Of a stretch of 64,000 bases of DNA, positions 44,612 to 54,977 are shown piece by piece; position 1 is the stretch's first letter; the number at the start of each line of letters is the position of its first letter. Source of the DNA: Castor canadensis (lineage: Eukaryota; Chordata; Mammalia; Rodentia; Castoridae); NCBI RefSeq assembly GCF_047511655.1, contig NC_133395.1, positions 75,572,158 to 75,636,157 of the forward strand, written 5' to 3'. Position numbers and translations under genes: made by a program. The notes beneath the pieces were generated by a model. The model was not told the origin of the DNA. It saw nothing but the letters and a program-made list of their open reading frames with translations, and searched no databases.

Positions 44612-44826
44612 ATAGCCGGGCACCAGTGGCTCACACCTGTAATCCTAGCTACTCAGGAGGCAGAAATCAGGAGGATCAGTTTGAAGCCAGCTGGTTAGAG
44701 TTCGAGAGACCCTATCTCGAAAAAACCCAACACAAAAAAGGGCTGTGGAGTGGCTCAAGTGATAGATCACCTGCCTAGCAAGCGTAAGAACCTGCGTTCA
44801 AACTCCAGCATCTCAAGAAAAAAATT
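44612..44826 (+). mobile_element. Full-length composite SINE, best family example in the window
   Basis: A 7SL/B1-like head ('gccgggcaccagtggctcacacctgtaatcctagctactcaggagg') ends in 'gagaccctatctcgaaaaaa'. A tRNA/ID-like unit follows: 'gggctgtggagtggctcaagtgatagatcac' (A box), 'gcctagcaagcg' and 'gcgttcaaactcc' (B box), then an A-rich tail. This is the arrangement I associate with beaver genomes. Confidence 0.95.
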
Positions 44827-45179
44827 AAGGTCAATGTATTATCGCCTATTAAGCATCAATACTACTTTTGGTGGCTATATTATCTCCAATTTAGTCTGTG
44901 GGAGCCCCTCAGTTAGGCTCAGTGTATTTTTTGACATGGGCCTCTTACTGTGAGCATTTTTTTTTTGTTTTTTCAAACAGCAAAATGTCTAGGCCCACCT
45001 GGTACTTTCCTTGTCCCAGCCTGGAACTGGTCACTTCTCTAGGAATCCTGATGCCCTTCAGTGGGGATTCGTATTTGGAAAACAAAGCGTGAGTGTCGGT
45101 GTGTTTATTGCTATGGGTATCATGGCTTCCAGGCCCTTCCACAGTTTTAGAAAGTAATTCGGGTGCTGACGGCAGGACC
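44827..45179. other. Unassigned DNA
   Basis: No repeat recognised apart from a T9 run at 44959-44967. Confidence 0.35.
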
Positions 45180-45560
45180 CAGGCAAAGCTGTTTATTGCA
45201 CCATTTTATTTTGTTCTCACAACAACTTTGTGAGGTAGGCAACTATTGTTCTTTTCATGCTACACCAGAGCAAACCAAGTGTGAAAGTATAAGGAACCCT
45301 CTGGGATCAGAATCCAAGTGATTCTGGCTCCAGAATTCACTCTCCTAGCCACAGTCAACATCTAGGCCTGCCATCTGCCTGGCACTGGTTTCACATTTTT
45401 TAGCCTGCATTTCACAGTAATCCTACAAAGCTTGCGGTTCCCATTTCCAAATGGGGAAGACTGAGGCTCACAGAGAGTATATGCTCTGTGTTAGGTCAAT
45501 GAGTAGAAAGAGCCAGGCTATGGATCCCAGTCAGAGAACCCCCCTGCTTCCCCTCTCTGG
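45180..45560 (+). mobile_element. Two MIR SINEs in tandem
   Basis: First copy about 45185-45350 ('ttgttctcacaacaactttgtgaggtaggcaac', 'gatcagaatccaagtgattctggctccag'); second about 45370-45535 ('cattttttagcctgcatttcacagtaatcc', 'ttcccatttccaaatggggaagactgaggctcacag'). Each shows the MIR core in order. Confidence 0.85.
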
Positions 45561-45924
45561 CCTTCACGTCATCTTCCAAGTGAACTCTGAGGAAGACTGA
45601 GTTGGGGAAAGTCTGGTCAGGCAGCACCCAACACCCTCTGGGCTCCCATTATCTGCCTTCCCAGCTTCTCCCCACCTCCTGGCTGCATGGATAGGGCAAA
45701 GACCAGGGAAGCACAAGGTCCAAGTGGCTACATGGCCTCATGCCTTGTCCGGTATAGGGCTCTGGCTCCCTTGTGTACTGGTGGCTGTGGTGGCCTTGTC
45801 TCAGTGGTGGACAGGTCACCTGGGAGCAGGTACCTGAGATTGTCTCTCTGAGGCTGCTCCAGGGCCTGAGGTGCCCAGATCTGAGTGTGGGGGATGGGAA
45901 TTTTCTGGATTGTAGGATGGTGCA
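45561..45924. other. Unassigned DNA
   Basis: No repeat or exon recognised. Confidence 0.35.
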
Positions 45925-46110
45925 CAGGGCACTGGAGTCAACAGATGTGGGATGTGGGTTCAAATCTCATCTCTGCCACTTGTTATCTATAAGACACTGA
46001 GTTAGCCATTCACTAAAATCCCAAGCCTTGGTTACTTCATCTGAAAAATGGGTGTTTACCTACCTCCCAGGGTCATTAAGCGGCTAAGAGGAAACTTAGC
46101 TTATGGCACA
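45925..46110 (+). mobile_element. MIR SINE
   Basis: 'ggcactggagtcaacagatgtgggatgtgggttcaaatctcatctctgccacttgttatc' and 'cttggttacttcatctgaaaaatgggtg' follow the MIR consensus closely. Confidence 0.92.
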
Positions 46111-46645
46111 GAGGCTGAGTCATGGAAAATGCCCGTATTAATGTCATCTGGTTTTACTACTGGTTTGTGAAGGGTGGAGGTACCAGGCAGCAGCAAAAGG
46201 AAGAAGGTGGTTACAACACAGCTGGCTTCTGTTGGGCTCAATAAGTTCCTTAATCAGGTCAGTCCCTCCAAAACCGAGCTGTGGCTTTTTAAAAAATGAA
46301 TTACTTTTTAATGACGTTCAAGAAAGAAAACGGTTTTGGAGCTGCCTGGTGCCCTTGTGTAACTAGCTGCTGTCACAGTAGGGGGAAGGGCTGAGTTGGG
46401 TGCAGGGATGGGGCTGAGGGTGAAAGGGCAGCAAAAGAGATGAGGAGGCAGGGAGGTCACCCGCTCTAGGGTGCTGCAGGCTGACAGCTGGAAATCCTTC
46501 ACAACCCTCTCTAGAATTCTCTCTACTGTCACCCTGACATCTCCTCTTGGAGGTCAGCAGGATCAAAGACTTAAAATGTTCCTCCAGAGCAGTGACCCTT
46601 AGCCTTCCTTGTTTCAGTAAATGGTCATCCATCTGCTTATTTAGG
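46111..46645. other. Unassigned single-copy DNA
   Basis: No repeat recognised. Possible candidate for cross-species comparison at 46100-46350. Confidence 0.35.
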
Positions 46646-46647
46646 CC

Positions 46648-47065
46648 CTGTATTAGTCAGCTTTGCATTACTGTAATAAAATAGCTGGGGCAATTATCTT
46701 GTAAAGAGAAAAAGAGTTATTTTGGCTTATGGTTCTAGAGGTTCCAGTTCAAGACCAGGTAGCCCATCAGGCAGGAAGACATGGCGAAGCAAACTGTTTA
46801 AGGAAGAAGAGAGGGGAACAGGAAGAAGAAGGAGGAGGAAGAGGGGGAAGGGAAACGGGAGGAGGAGGGGGAGGGGAAGAGGAGGAGGGAGGAGAAGAAG
46901 AAGAAGAAGAAGGAGAAGGAGAAGCCAGCAAACCCCAGTGACCTAAGGGCCTCCCACTAGACTCCACCTCTTAAAGCTTCTGCCACCTCCCAATAGCGAC
47001 ACCCTGGAGACCAAGTCTTTAACACATGGACCTTTAGGGACATTCATCCAAACCAGAGCAGGCCC
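46648..47065 (-). mobile_element. MaLR-type LTR, reverse, with internal polypurine expansion
   Basis: 'tgtattagtcagctttgcattactgtaataaaatagc', 'gttattttggcttatggttctagaggttc' and the distal 'ggagaccaagtctttaacacatggacctttagggacattcatccaaaccagagc' mark the reversed LTR. The centre at 46799-46924 is a GGA/GAA-rich purine tract. Confidence 0.9.
46799..46924. repeat. Polypurine (GGA/GAA)n tract, about 125 bp
   Basis: Nearly pure A/G on the plus strand. It produces spurious Arg-rich, Glu/Gly-rich and Pro/Ser-rich frames. Such tracts can form triplex (H-DNA) structures. Confidence 0.95.
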
Positions 47066-47485
47066 AGGCTTCATAGGCATCTGTCTTTAACCCCCTCATC
47101 CCTTGTCCCTCCCCAACAACCAGACTCAGTCAGCAAGTCCTGGCTCTCTTCCTCCAGCGTTATCTCCAATAATATCCTGCTCTTTTGGGTCCTTGGGGCC
47201 CCTCTTGCCCTCCAGAGGCAGGTGGCAGGCAGGGGAAGGGGGCACATTTTCAGCTGGATGGTGCGGCTGGCACATGCTACTCCCCTTCACTAAGCAGACT
47301 CGCTCCCCTGGACCAGGTCTCAGTGCATCCTTCACAAAGTCCCTGGCCCCAGCGGTGGAGCTTGCTCGGTTCAGGAGAAGCTTGACAGAGGGCGCCTTTC
47401 CCTAGGACAGAGGTGAGAGTGCAGCTGTGGGGTCTTCCCTTCCCTCTCTCTGTTCTTCTCCCTTCCCCTTGGCTGGAAGTGGCCC
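47066..47485. other. Unassigned DNA
   Basis: No repeat or exon recognised. Overlapping short frames on both strands are not supported. Confidence 0.35.
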
Positions 47486-47712
47486 TTTTGGGCGTTCTCC
47501 TCCTGGGAACTGGAGCCGTGGACGTGACCCTCAAGCTTGAGCCAAATCCTTTCTTGTTGGACTGCTGATACCACTGAACCTCTGGACACTTCATGTCCAA
47601 AGCCACAGGGCTGAATGACCATGGACTGAAACTTTGAAACCATGAGCCAAAATAAACCTTTTCCTCTAGTAAGTTGATTTTCTCAGGTGTTTTGTTACAG
47701 TGATGACAAAAT
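47486..47712 (+). mobile_element. LTR 3' half, forward
   Basis: 'gagccaaatcctttcttgttggac', 'ctgaatgaccatggactgaaactttgaaaccatgagccaaaataaacc' and 'caggtgttttgttacagtgatgac' are the end of a MaLR/ERVL-type LTR. The 5' half is missing. Confidence 0.8.
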
Positions 47713-48030
47713 ACTCCTCCTGCTTCTCTGTAGTCCATTTTGCAACCAGCAGTAAGTGTGACCTCCTAAAGACACCAGTCAGACCACACTGCTCACCAGC
47801 TTCAAACCTGTTCCCACCTGGTGTCCCTCCTGGGCTCTTGGTTTGGACAGCCCTGCTTTACATAGCTTAATAGCTGTTCCCTCCTGAGTATATTCCAAAA
47901 TTGGCTTTAGACTCAGCTTAGAAGGTCCATGCTGGACCCAAACAAAAGTTGTCCCACCCAGCCCAGTGCTCTTTTACACATATCTCTGTGTCCACTACCT
48001 TTCTCACTTGCTCATTTATCTCGTTCATTT
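47713..48030 (+). mobile_element. Possible L2 LINE fragment
   Basis: 'cagaccacactgctcaccagcttcaaacctgttcccacctgg' resembles an inner part of the L2 3' region. Diverged; ends uncertain. Confidence 0.45.
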
Positions 48031-48035
48031 ATTCA

Positions 48036-48241
48036 CTAATTTTCTGTGTTATTCGGTTTTCCATCACTGTGAAAAAATACCTGAGAAAATCAAGTTAATA
48101 AAAAAAAAGTTTATTTTGGCTCATGATTTCAGAGTTTTCAGTCCATGGTCGCTTGGCCCTGTTGCTTTGGATTTGTGACAGCACAGCACATAATGGGAGC
48201 ATGAGACAGAGGAGGTTTGTTCAGTTCATGACAGCCATGAA

Positions 48242-48284
<43 letters not shown>

Positions 48285-48440
48285 AATATCCCAATATCTT
48301 CTTCAAGGGCCAATGACTTAACTTCCTCCCACTTAGCCCCACATCCTAAAACTTCTACCATCTCCCAAATAGCATCGTGGCTGGGAACCAAGCCTTGCAC
48401 ACATTAACCATTGGGGAACACTTAGGGAAACCATGACACG
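48036..48440 (-). mobile_element. MaLR-type LTR, reverse, with internal (GA)n
   Basis: 'tgtgttattcggttttccatcactgtgaaaaaatacctgag', 'gtttattttggctcatgatttcagag' and the distal 'gggaaccaagccttgcacacattaaccattggggaacac' mark the reversed LTR. A (GA)20 repeat sits in its centre. Confidence 0.9.
48244..48283. repeat. (GA)20 microsatellite
   Basis: Uninterrupted GA dinucleotides inside the LTR at 48036-48440. Reads as alternating Arg-Glu in a spurious frame. Confidence 0.97.
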
Positions 48441-48744
48441 TGTTCCTAGCAGCGACATGCTCGTTCCTCTCCTCCTAGAGTGTGACGTTCATTAGAGAAG
48501 GGCTCTGTCTGTTCTCCCTCTGTTCTTGGCACATAGTAGGTGCTCAGTTAAACATTTGACAGGGAAAATGTTGCCTAATGCTTTTCTTCTTTCAGAGGAC
48601 TGAGTGATGTCCTAGACATGGCTTGGAGCCTTCTTTGGGGAGCCTCTTTTAAAGGCTTCAGAACCCTCCTCATTAGGAAATTCTGAACTGCTTGGCTGCG
48701 CTCATCTTCATTTTCACTGCATCATGGTTTTCCTGTGGGAGTGG
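48441..48744. other. L2 tail then unassigned DNA
   Basis: 'agaagggctctgtctgttctccctctgttcttggcacatagtaggtgctcagtt' at 48496-48550 is a typical L2 3' end. The remainder is unrecognised. Confidence 0.6.
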
Positions 48745-48970
48745 TAGAGAACAGCAGTTGAGACTCCAGGGGTTTGGAAGACAGTTGCATCTGGGTTTAA
48801 ATCCAGACTCTGCAAGTTACTAGCGTGCAAATCTCAGGAAGTGACTTAACCTCTTAAAGTCTGTTTCCTTGGCCACATGAGGAACCTTACCCAGCTGTGA
48901 CAATTCAAGAGAATGATAGAAGCAGAGTTTAGCACCAGGCATGGCACCTACAAATGCCACAGAACTGTTT
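48745..48970 (+). mobile_element. MIR SINE
   Basis: 'gcagttgagactccaggggtttggaagacagttgcatctgggtttaaatccagactctgc' and 'gtgacttaacctcttaaagtctg' give a near full-length MIR. Confidence 0.92.
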
Positions 48971-51284
48971 CCTATAATTCTAAGTCTGGGAAGAGGAGCA
49001 GGATGACCTCTCCATCGGGCTGAATCTGTAATCGCAGCTCTAAGATCTCCTCAGCGGTTTCCCTTGTGCCTGTGTCCATCTTTGCTGTAGACAAGGAAGC
49101 AGAGGCTTGCATGTGACGCCCCTGTCATGCTGCAGGTCGAGCTGGCAAGGTCCTGGACCCTTCCCCCTCTCTGTTCTGATGGTGGGAGCCACAGGGCTGT
49201 GCCTCCTTGGCTGCCAGGACTGCCATCCCCAGGGAAGCTGTGTGATCCCTGGGTAGCTGTCATTGCCTGGTAGCATGTTTTGGTCATTATTTGCTGTTAC
49301 TTCAAGATAAAGTGAAGCCACAGTTGAGCCTGCTGCTCTGTAGAAGTGCTATTTTTAGATTTCTGGCTTCATAACAACCCTGGAATTTCCTATTTTCTCC
49401 TACTCTTCCCTTTATTTTATATATTTATTTTTTGTTTTAAAGAGGACGAGTTGACCTAAAACATCAAATAAATAACCCCTTAGAGGTAGCACAGTACAGT
49501 GAGGCGGGCCCGGGACCTGGAGCCCAAAGCCCTATCGCTGTAACTGGGGACCCAAGGAAGCGAATGTATCTCTGTGTTACAACACTGGCTGTCCCAAGAC
49601 ACCTCAGTACACTGACTTCTGCTACAGGAGTCCCCACACAGGGGCCTGGTGGCTGGAGCGGTGAGCATAGCACAGAGCAACTGGACAGGGCTGGCACTTG
49701 CTGGGTAGGCACCGGAGGTGTTTCCAGCACATGTGGGTTCTTTGGCTCTGCGCTCCATTAACAGGGTGAAGATGGAGGTAGCCATTTAGGGCAACTGTCA
49801 AAAGGGCAAAGGCTTATGCCGCCCGGGAGCCAGGCTCACAGGCCCGTTGCAGACAGTCCCCATTAAACAGTGTGCAGTGCCTCAGAGAGAAGATAAGGAC
49901 TCGTTCCATCCACAGGATATAATATGGTCCCAGAACCATAGAGCCAGGTGCTCTGTGGGCCTCTAGCCTCCTGATCAGGTCAGGATAAGAAGTGAGACCC
50001 TCAGCTTCCCAGGACGCCCAGTCCATTGGCTCAGTTACAAAGGGGGTGGAAGTGGAGAGACTATGCGAGCCTGGGAGTGAACCACGGGGGGCTTCCCAAG
50101 TACGGGCCACCCAAATTGGCCACAGATCCATGATGCCCCTCTCCTCTCTGGACTGTTTCTCCTGCCTCTGGGCTTCCCTTGCTCAGTGCGTAGACCTCTC
50201 CCACCCAAAGACTGAGCTCCTAAGAGCAGGGAGAGGGTCATCTTTGCTGGTCCTCCAGTTCTGCATCATATCCAAGAGTGAGTGAGCTCTATTAGAGCTG
50301 CTTGACTCCTGATCTAAGCCATGTGTGCTGAGGACCTTGGCAAGGGTCGTTTCTTCACCAGTCTTTTCTACAGAGGCAAAGGCTAAGAAGATTTATTTGC
50401 AGCTGGTGGGGGTAGGGCCTGTGCTCAGGCAAGCTCCATTTAAACCTGGTTCTCTGAGAAAGCAGCTCAAGCCGGGAGGCTTTCCGCTTAAGCAGGGAGG
50501 AGCTGCCCTCTGCTGGCCATAGCCAGTAATACCACATACCGTCCTGCAGGAGAGCTGGCCCAGGATTCCATATATATATAGTTCTTCAGGTTTTGAAAAC
50601 TTTGATTTTCCTCCTTTCTCTTCCATTTTACTTATTTCTATCACCCTTACCCTGAAACCCTGTTCCTGTCAATGACACTTGCCCCTGGGAAGACCGGTTA
50701 AAAGTTAACAGTGTGTGTGGGATATAATTCCGTCTCAGAAGGAAACAGTTAAAACAACTGTAGGAAAGGAAATAAAAACTACTCATTAAGCCTCAAGATT
50801 CAAACTCGCTACTGAGGTTATGAGTTTTTAGAATTGATCACTTATTTCCATGTGGCTTTGGGGGGGTATTTCTGCCCCAGTATGAAAGTAAATGTGTTTA
50901 TTAATGATGAAGAGTTGTCCAGAAAGTGTGTACGCTCTTCTTTGTGGGTATGTTTGCTTGACGCCTAGTCTTCTGATAAAATCTGCCGCTCCATCGGGTC
51001 CATGTGGCTGGCAGGGCACGAGGGTCGTGGGGTCTTGGAGAATACTGAGTTGTGTTTCATGCTGTGTTTGGCATTCACATCAAGGTTCTTTAGTTCTTGG
51101 CCATGTTGTGTCATGTTAAATGACTTACGCCACAGAGGCTGCCCACAATGTGTGTTGAGCGGACTCCAGTGAAGCCCAAGCTTGTCCCTAAAAGACTCTG
51201 TGCAAAGAGAGCAGCCTAACCCTAGAGGATAAAATCCCAATGATTTAGGGAGAGCAGTCCTTCCTTGTTAACCAGCTCATGTGT
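48971..51284. other. Unassigned DNA, about 2.3 kb
   Basis: No repeat family or exon recognised. Overlapping frames of up to 105 codons on both strands at 49464-50285 lack domains. A short (TA)n run lies at 50571-50580. Confidence 0.35.
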
Positions 51285-51500
51285 TATTGTCACCTTGGAA
51301 TGAGTGTGGGCTTTGGAGTCGGATTGCTGTCCAAATCTTAGCTTTGCCACTTGATAGCTGGGACCAAGGCCATTTCTTTAGCTTGTTGGCTCCTGATTCC
51401 TCTTCCGTAAAATCAAGGTACTGTCATGGCTGTCAGAAGGTGATTGTGAGAATCAGATGTAGCGTTTGCAAAGGTCACGGTTACTTCAGTGAATGGTGGC
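51285..51500 (+). mobile_element. MIR SINE
   Basis: 'gtgtgggctttggagtcggattgctgtccaaatcttagctttgccacttgatagctgggacc' and 'gctcctgattcctcttccgtaaaatc' follow the MIR consensus closely. Confidence 0.92.
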
Positions 51501-51542
51501 CAATCACTAGCAGGTCTATGTGTCAGAGATGCCTTTGGGAAC

Positions 51543-51655
51543 TGCAGTTCTGAAGGGCCGGTGGAGTGGCTCAAGTGGTACGGCGCCTGCCTAGCAAGCG
51601 TGAAGCCCTGAGTTCAAAGCCCAGTACTTTAAAAAAAAAAAGGATTGCACTTCTG
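51543..51655 (+). mobile_element. Young ID-like SINE with target-site duplication
   Basis: Body 51553-51645: 'gggccggtggagtggctcaagtggtacggcgcctgcctagcaagcgtg', 'gagttcaaagcccag' and an A-rich tail at 51631-51641. Flanked by a 10-bp repeat with one mismatch at 51543-51552 and 51646-51655 (tgca[g/c]ttctg). CpGs in the body are intact, which suggests youth. Confidence 0.93.
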
Positions 51656-51952
51656 TTGGCTGAAACACTGAGAGTAGTTTCCCAGCAGGAATGTGGGTTG
51701 GGTCCTCAGAGAGATACTTCCCTCTTCTCTAGAGTGACACCCCATCTTGCTGTGCTACAGGCAGTCTCTCCCTTAACATCCCAGGGTGGTTGGCACCTCC
51801 TCCACACCTGTGCCTTGCCACTTCCCCCACATAAACAGGATTGGCTGCCCCTTCCTAAGATAAGGGTCTCCAAATTGTTCTGATTATGCTGTTTTGTCAT
51901 TTTTAGAATACATATACACTCCAATATATATGCTTATTTTAAATTATATTCA
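51656..51952. other. Unassigned DNA
   Basis: Nothing recognised. Confidence 0.35.
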
Positions 51953-52232
51953 GCTGGCCCTCTCTTTTTACAGATTATCCTCAGGTTCAATCAACAGCAG
52001 ATAAAACTATTTGGAAAACAACTGCATCTGTACTGAACACGGATAGACCTTTTCTCATCACTTCCTAAACCACACTGCATATTTATGCAACGTTTGCATC
52101 CTGTTGGGTATTAGAAGTCACGAGGTGATGACAAAGTAGACAGGAGGGTTTGCATTGGCTATCTGCAATACTATGTCATTTTATACAAGGGACTTCAGCA
52201 TTTGTGGATTTTGGTACCCTCAGGGGGTACTT
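51953..52232 (+). mobile_element. Tigger/MER2-like DNA transposon
   Basis: 'ctggccctctctttttacagattatcctcaggttcaatcaac', 'gcatctgtactgaacacg' and 'tatacaagggacttcagcatttgtggattttggtaccctcagg' match the same family as 27660-28280, in the same orientation. Confidence 0.85.
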
Positions 52233-53289
52233 TATCTGTGCACACATACGTATTCTACTGTCGATCTATATTGCTGAGTATTTACATAACTTAAGTCTGT
52301 ATTCTTAAACAAAATAATTTTAAGTAGAATTTCTAATTTCATCTTCCTACACCTCAGTGGATCTGTTTTGTCACCTGTTTAGAGATCACATCTCTTGAGG
52401 GTCTGGGAATGGTGAAACTCTTCACACTTCAAAACTCCATTCTTCCTATTATCTTATTTTGGGTACCAGACGTCACTGTGAAGTCCATCCGCCATTGTGC
52501 ACTTGAAGATCTTGGGGAGGGAGGAGGACAGTAGCGTGGCATGAGGACTCCGGGAGGCTCGTCAGCACTCAGGCACGCTGCTTCTGTCTCTATGGGACTG
52601 TACCTGCTCCAGCGATGCCTGGGTCATGTCCTCAGGGATGACTGAGGGTGAGGGGCTGTGACCGTCCTCACCAATGACCATTCAGGAATCCTTGGACACA
52701 TAGGTTGTGATTCAAATTTTTATATTGATCTAGAGCAACTATTTAGTTAGTGATTCTTTGGTAGAATGGTATGCTGTTCTAGATCTTATGTAATTAAAGG
52801 TTTAACACATTGAAGCAATTAAAAGTTGCTGAATTATGGACAAGGAGTCTGAGAGATGTAGTAGTGGTCATCAAACATTGGCGAAGAGATTGAATAGACC
52901 CTGAGAGTAAGATGCGACTTCACGACGACAGACAGACAGTGTGGAATAAAGAGGAGAATGACTAGGAAGGAGAAAAGAGTTGCCCCAGGATGAATCAACC
53001 TGAGGGGCCAGATGGGATGCGTGGACAAGTGGTGTTGACCAAGAGGGTCCGAGATGAAAAAAAAAAGGTGGGCTCCACAGCGCCGCTTGATAATGGTGAG
53101 GGTGTTCCATCCAGCAGCTGCCAAACCAGACACAGCTCACTGTTGTCACAAGTATCACAAGTGCCAGTTTGAGAAGTTCAAGATCCAATTGGAAAGGTCT
53201 ACCCGAAGCAGCTGTGATTTCCTGGCATCCATTAGGAGGACAGGTGTTTGAATAATTGACGGTGGGATGCATAAAGAGTAGCGACACCC
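52233..53289. other. Unassigned DNA
   Basis: AT-rich at 52690-52840, otherwise mixed. The minus-strand frame at 52871-53287 (138 codons) has no domain. An old LTR is possible at 52900-53280 but not demonstrable. Confidence 0.35.
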
Positions 53290-53520
53290 CGGGCAGGGAA
53301 GGCTCTGGAGCAGAGGGGACTGTGAACTGTGCCTCAAAGGCTAAGTGGACTCTTGAGGCAGGAAAGGGGAGAGGTGCATTCCGGGCAGGGTTGTGGCTGT
53401 GCCAATTCCCGGCTCAGGGAAGACGGTGGCAGGTCCTGGGGCATGACGGGTTCAGGGTGAGGACAGAAGGCCGAGTGTGTGTCGGAGATGAAATGAGGCT
53501 GTGAGGGGATGGTGAGGAGC
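53290..53520 (+). mobile_element. Ancient repeat fragment
   Basis: 'ggtgcattccgggcagggttgtggc' and following text resemble part of the repeat at 12870-13800 ('cattccaggcagagggaacagc'-type). Confidence 0.45.
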
Positions 53521-54359
53521 ACATCCCCCTGCGTGTGCTTAAGACGGTAAAGCAGGCAGCCGGGTTATGGCTGTGCGTCCTGACTGACCTCTGAGTGTGG
53601 AGAAACAGGCCTGGGTTCTCCCACTAGAACAGGATGAGATCAAGTTCAATGACTACAGTTCCTTCCAGCTCCCTTGACCATAAAGATTTGGAAAAAAAAA
53701 ATCATAGAAACAGACGCATTTTCTTTTTTAATCTGAGCTTTTATTTTTATGAGAAAATGAAGAACTTTGGATCATGAACTTTTGGAATAACCAATGAGAT
53801 CTTTCAGCTAAGTTGTTTGCACATAGTTTCCAGCTTTCCCCTCTCCCAACATTGTTGCTTAAAATCTGCAAGTGGAAGGGTTTACTTCCATTTGATGCTT
53901 ACGATTCCTGAGCTCTGGGAACATTGGGTACAGCACGGCCCATGGACTCCTGAGCAAGATGCATTCCTGGGTGCTTCCCAAAGATGCTTTTATTGTCCTC
54001 CTCTGGTCTCGCTTTGTTCCTACTTATCTTTGCCAAACCTAGGAGAATGACTAACATTCGGCCAGCACCTTTTATCCATTCACAGCTTATTCCTAAGCAG
54101 AATTTGCAAAGGAACACTCACCACACTTATGCAACGCCTCGGAGTGGTAAGAGCGACTGGCAACAGAGAAGTGCTAGAAGTCACTCACGCGCACACATAC
54201 ACTCACATGTGTGCACACAGCCCAGCCCAGCACTCAGAGCAAAAGAACGCTCCAGAGCAGTTGGCTACCAGCATTAATTTATGGAGGGCAGAAAAACATT
54301 TCTCCAGAGGACCGAGTTAATGCACTGCTGAAAAGTGGATGAAAAGCAAGAAATGAGTA
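53521..54359. other. Unassigned DNA
   Basis: An A10 run lies near 53692-53701 and a CA-rich patch at 54188-54220. No exon or repeat family is recognised. Confidence 0.35.
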
Positions 54360-54850
54360 TTTATGGAGTGTGGGTTCTGTGCCAGGTGCTGCTGGCCCTG
54401 TCACCCATGTGGACGGAGAAACAGACCATCTACTACTGAGGTAGAATAAATGGCTAGAGTCTGCCCATTAGAGTTTACTGGGTGTGGGGCCCTGGGCAAA
54501 TTGCCTAACCATTCTGTGCCTCAGTTTCCTCATCTTTGAGTAGGGATAACAGTAGTCTCAATTGAGCATGGTAGTACCTACCTTTAATCCCAGCACTCAG
54601 GAGGCTGAGGCAGGAGAATCATGAGGTCAAGGTCAACCCAGGCTACATAGCAAGACCCTGTCCTCCCCATCCCCACACAAAAACAGCATAACAAACCAGT
54701 AGTCTCAAGGTTATAGGAGCCTTGCAAAAATTAAATACAATAATACCTGTAAGTGATTTAGTGCAGTGCCTGGCTCTTACTATGTACTCAGTACATGTCC
54801 ATTATCATTTTAATGTTATCTTATTTAATCTTCACAAATCCCTGGGGACT
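54360..54850 (+). mobile_element. MIR SINE split by a B1-like SINE
   Basis: Left part to 54561 ('ttactgggtgtggggccctgggcaaattgcctaacc', 'gtgcctcagtttcctcatctttgag') and right part from 54709 ('gcaaaaattaaatacaataatacctgtaagtg', 'gtgcctggctcttactatgtactcagtac') join into one MIR. The SINE at 54562-54696 separates them. Confidence 0.9.
54550..54708 (+). mobile_element. B1-like SINE with perfect 12-bp target-site duplication
   Basis: Body 54562-54696 has 'gagcatggtagtacctacctttaatcccagcactcaggaggctgaggcagg' and 'gcaagaccctgtc'. The duplication cagtagtctcaa is at 54550-54561 and 54697-54708. It lies in a MIR, so it is younger than that MIR. Confidence 0.95.
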
Positions 54851-54884
54851 TGGCAATGTTCGACTGTTTTAAAAAGAATTGTTC

Positions 54885-54977
54885 TTTGATTTGGTGGGGA
54901 GGGTACTGGGGATCAAACCCAGGGCCTCCTACATGCTAGACAAATGTTCTACCACAGAGCCACACCCCCAGCTAAAT
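54885..54977 (-). mobile_element. ID-like SINE, reverse
   Basis: 'ggtactggggatcaaacccagggcctcctacatgctagac' and 'ctaccacagagccacacccccagc' are the reversed tRNA-derived unit. Confidence 0.93.

Noticed and set aside
46722..46967. Arg-rich, Gly/Glu-rich and Ser/Pro-rich small proteins
   Set aside because: All come from translating the polypurine tract in different frames and strands.
48123..48407. Protein with an Arg-Glu repeat
   Set aside because: Produced by the (GA)20 microsatellite inside an LTR.
52871..53287. 138-codon minus-strand frame with hydrophobic stretches
   Set aside because: No signal or family recognised, and the frames in the opposite strand are equally long.
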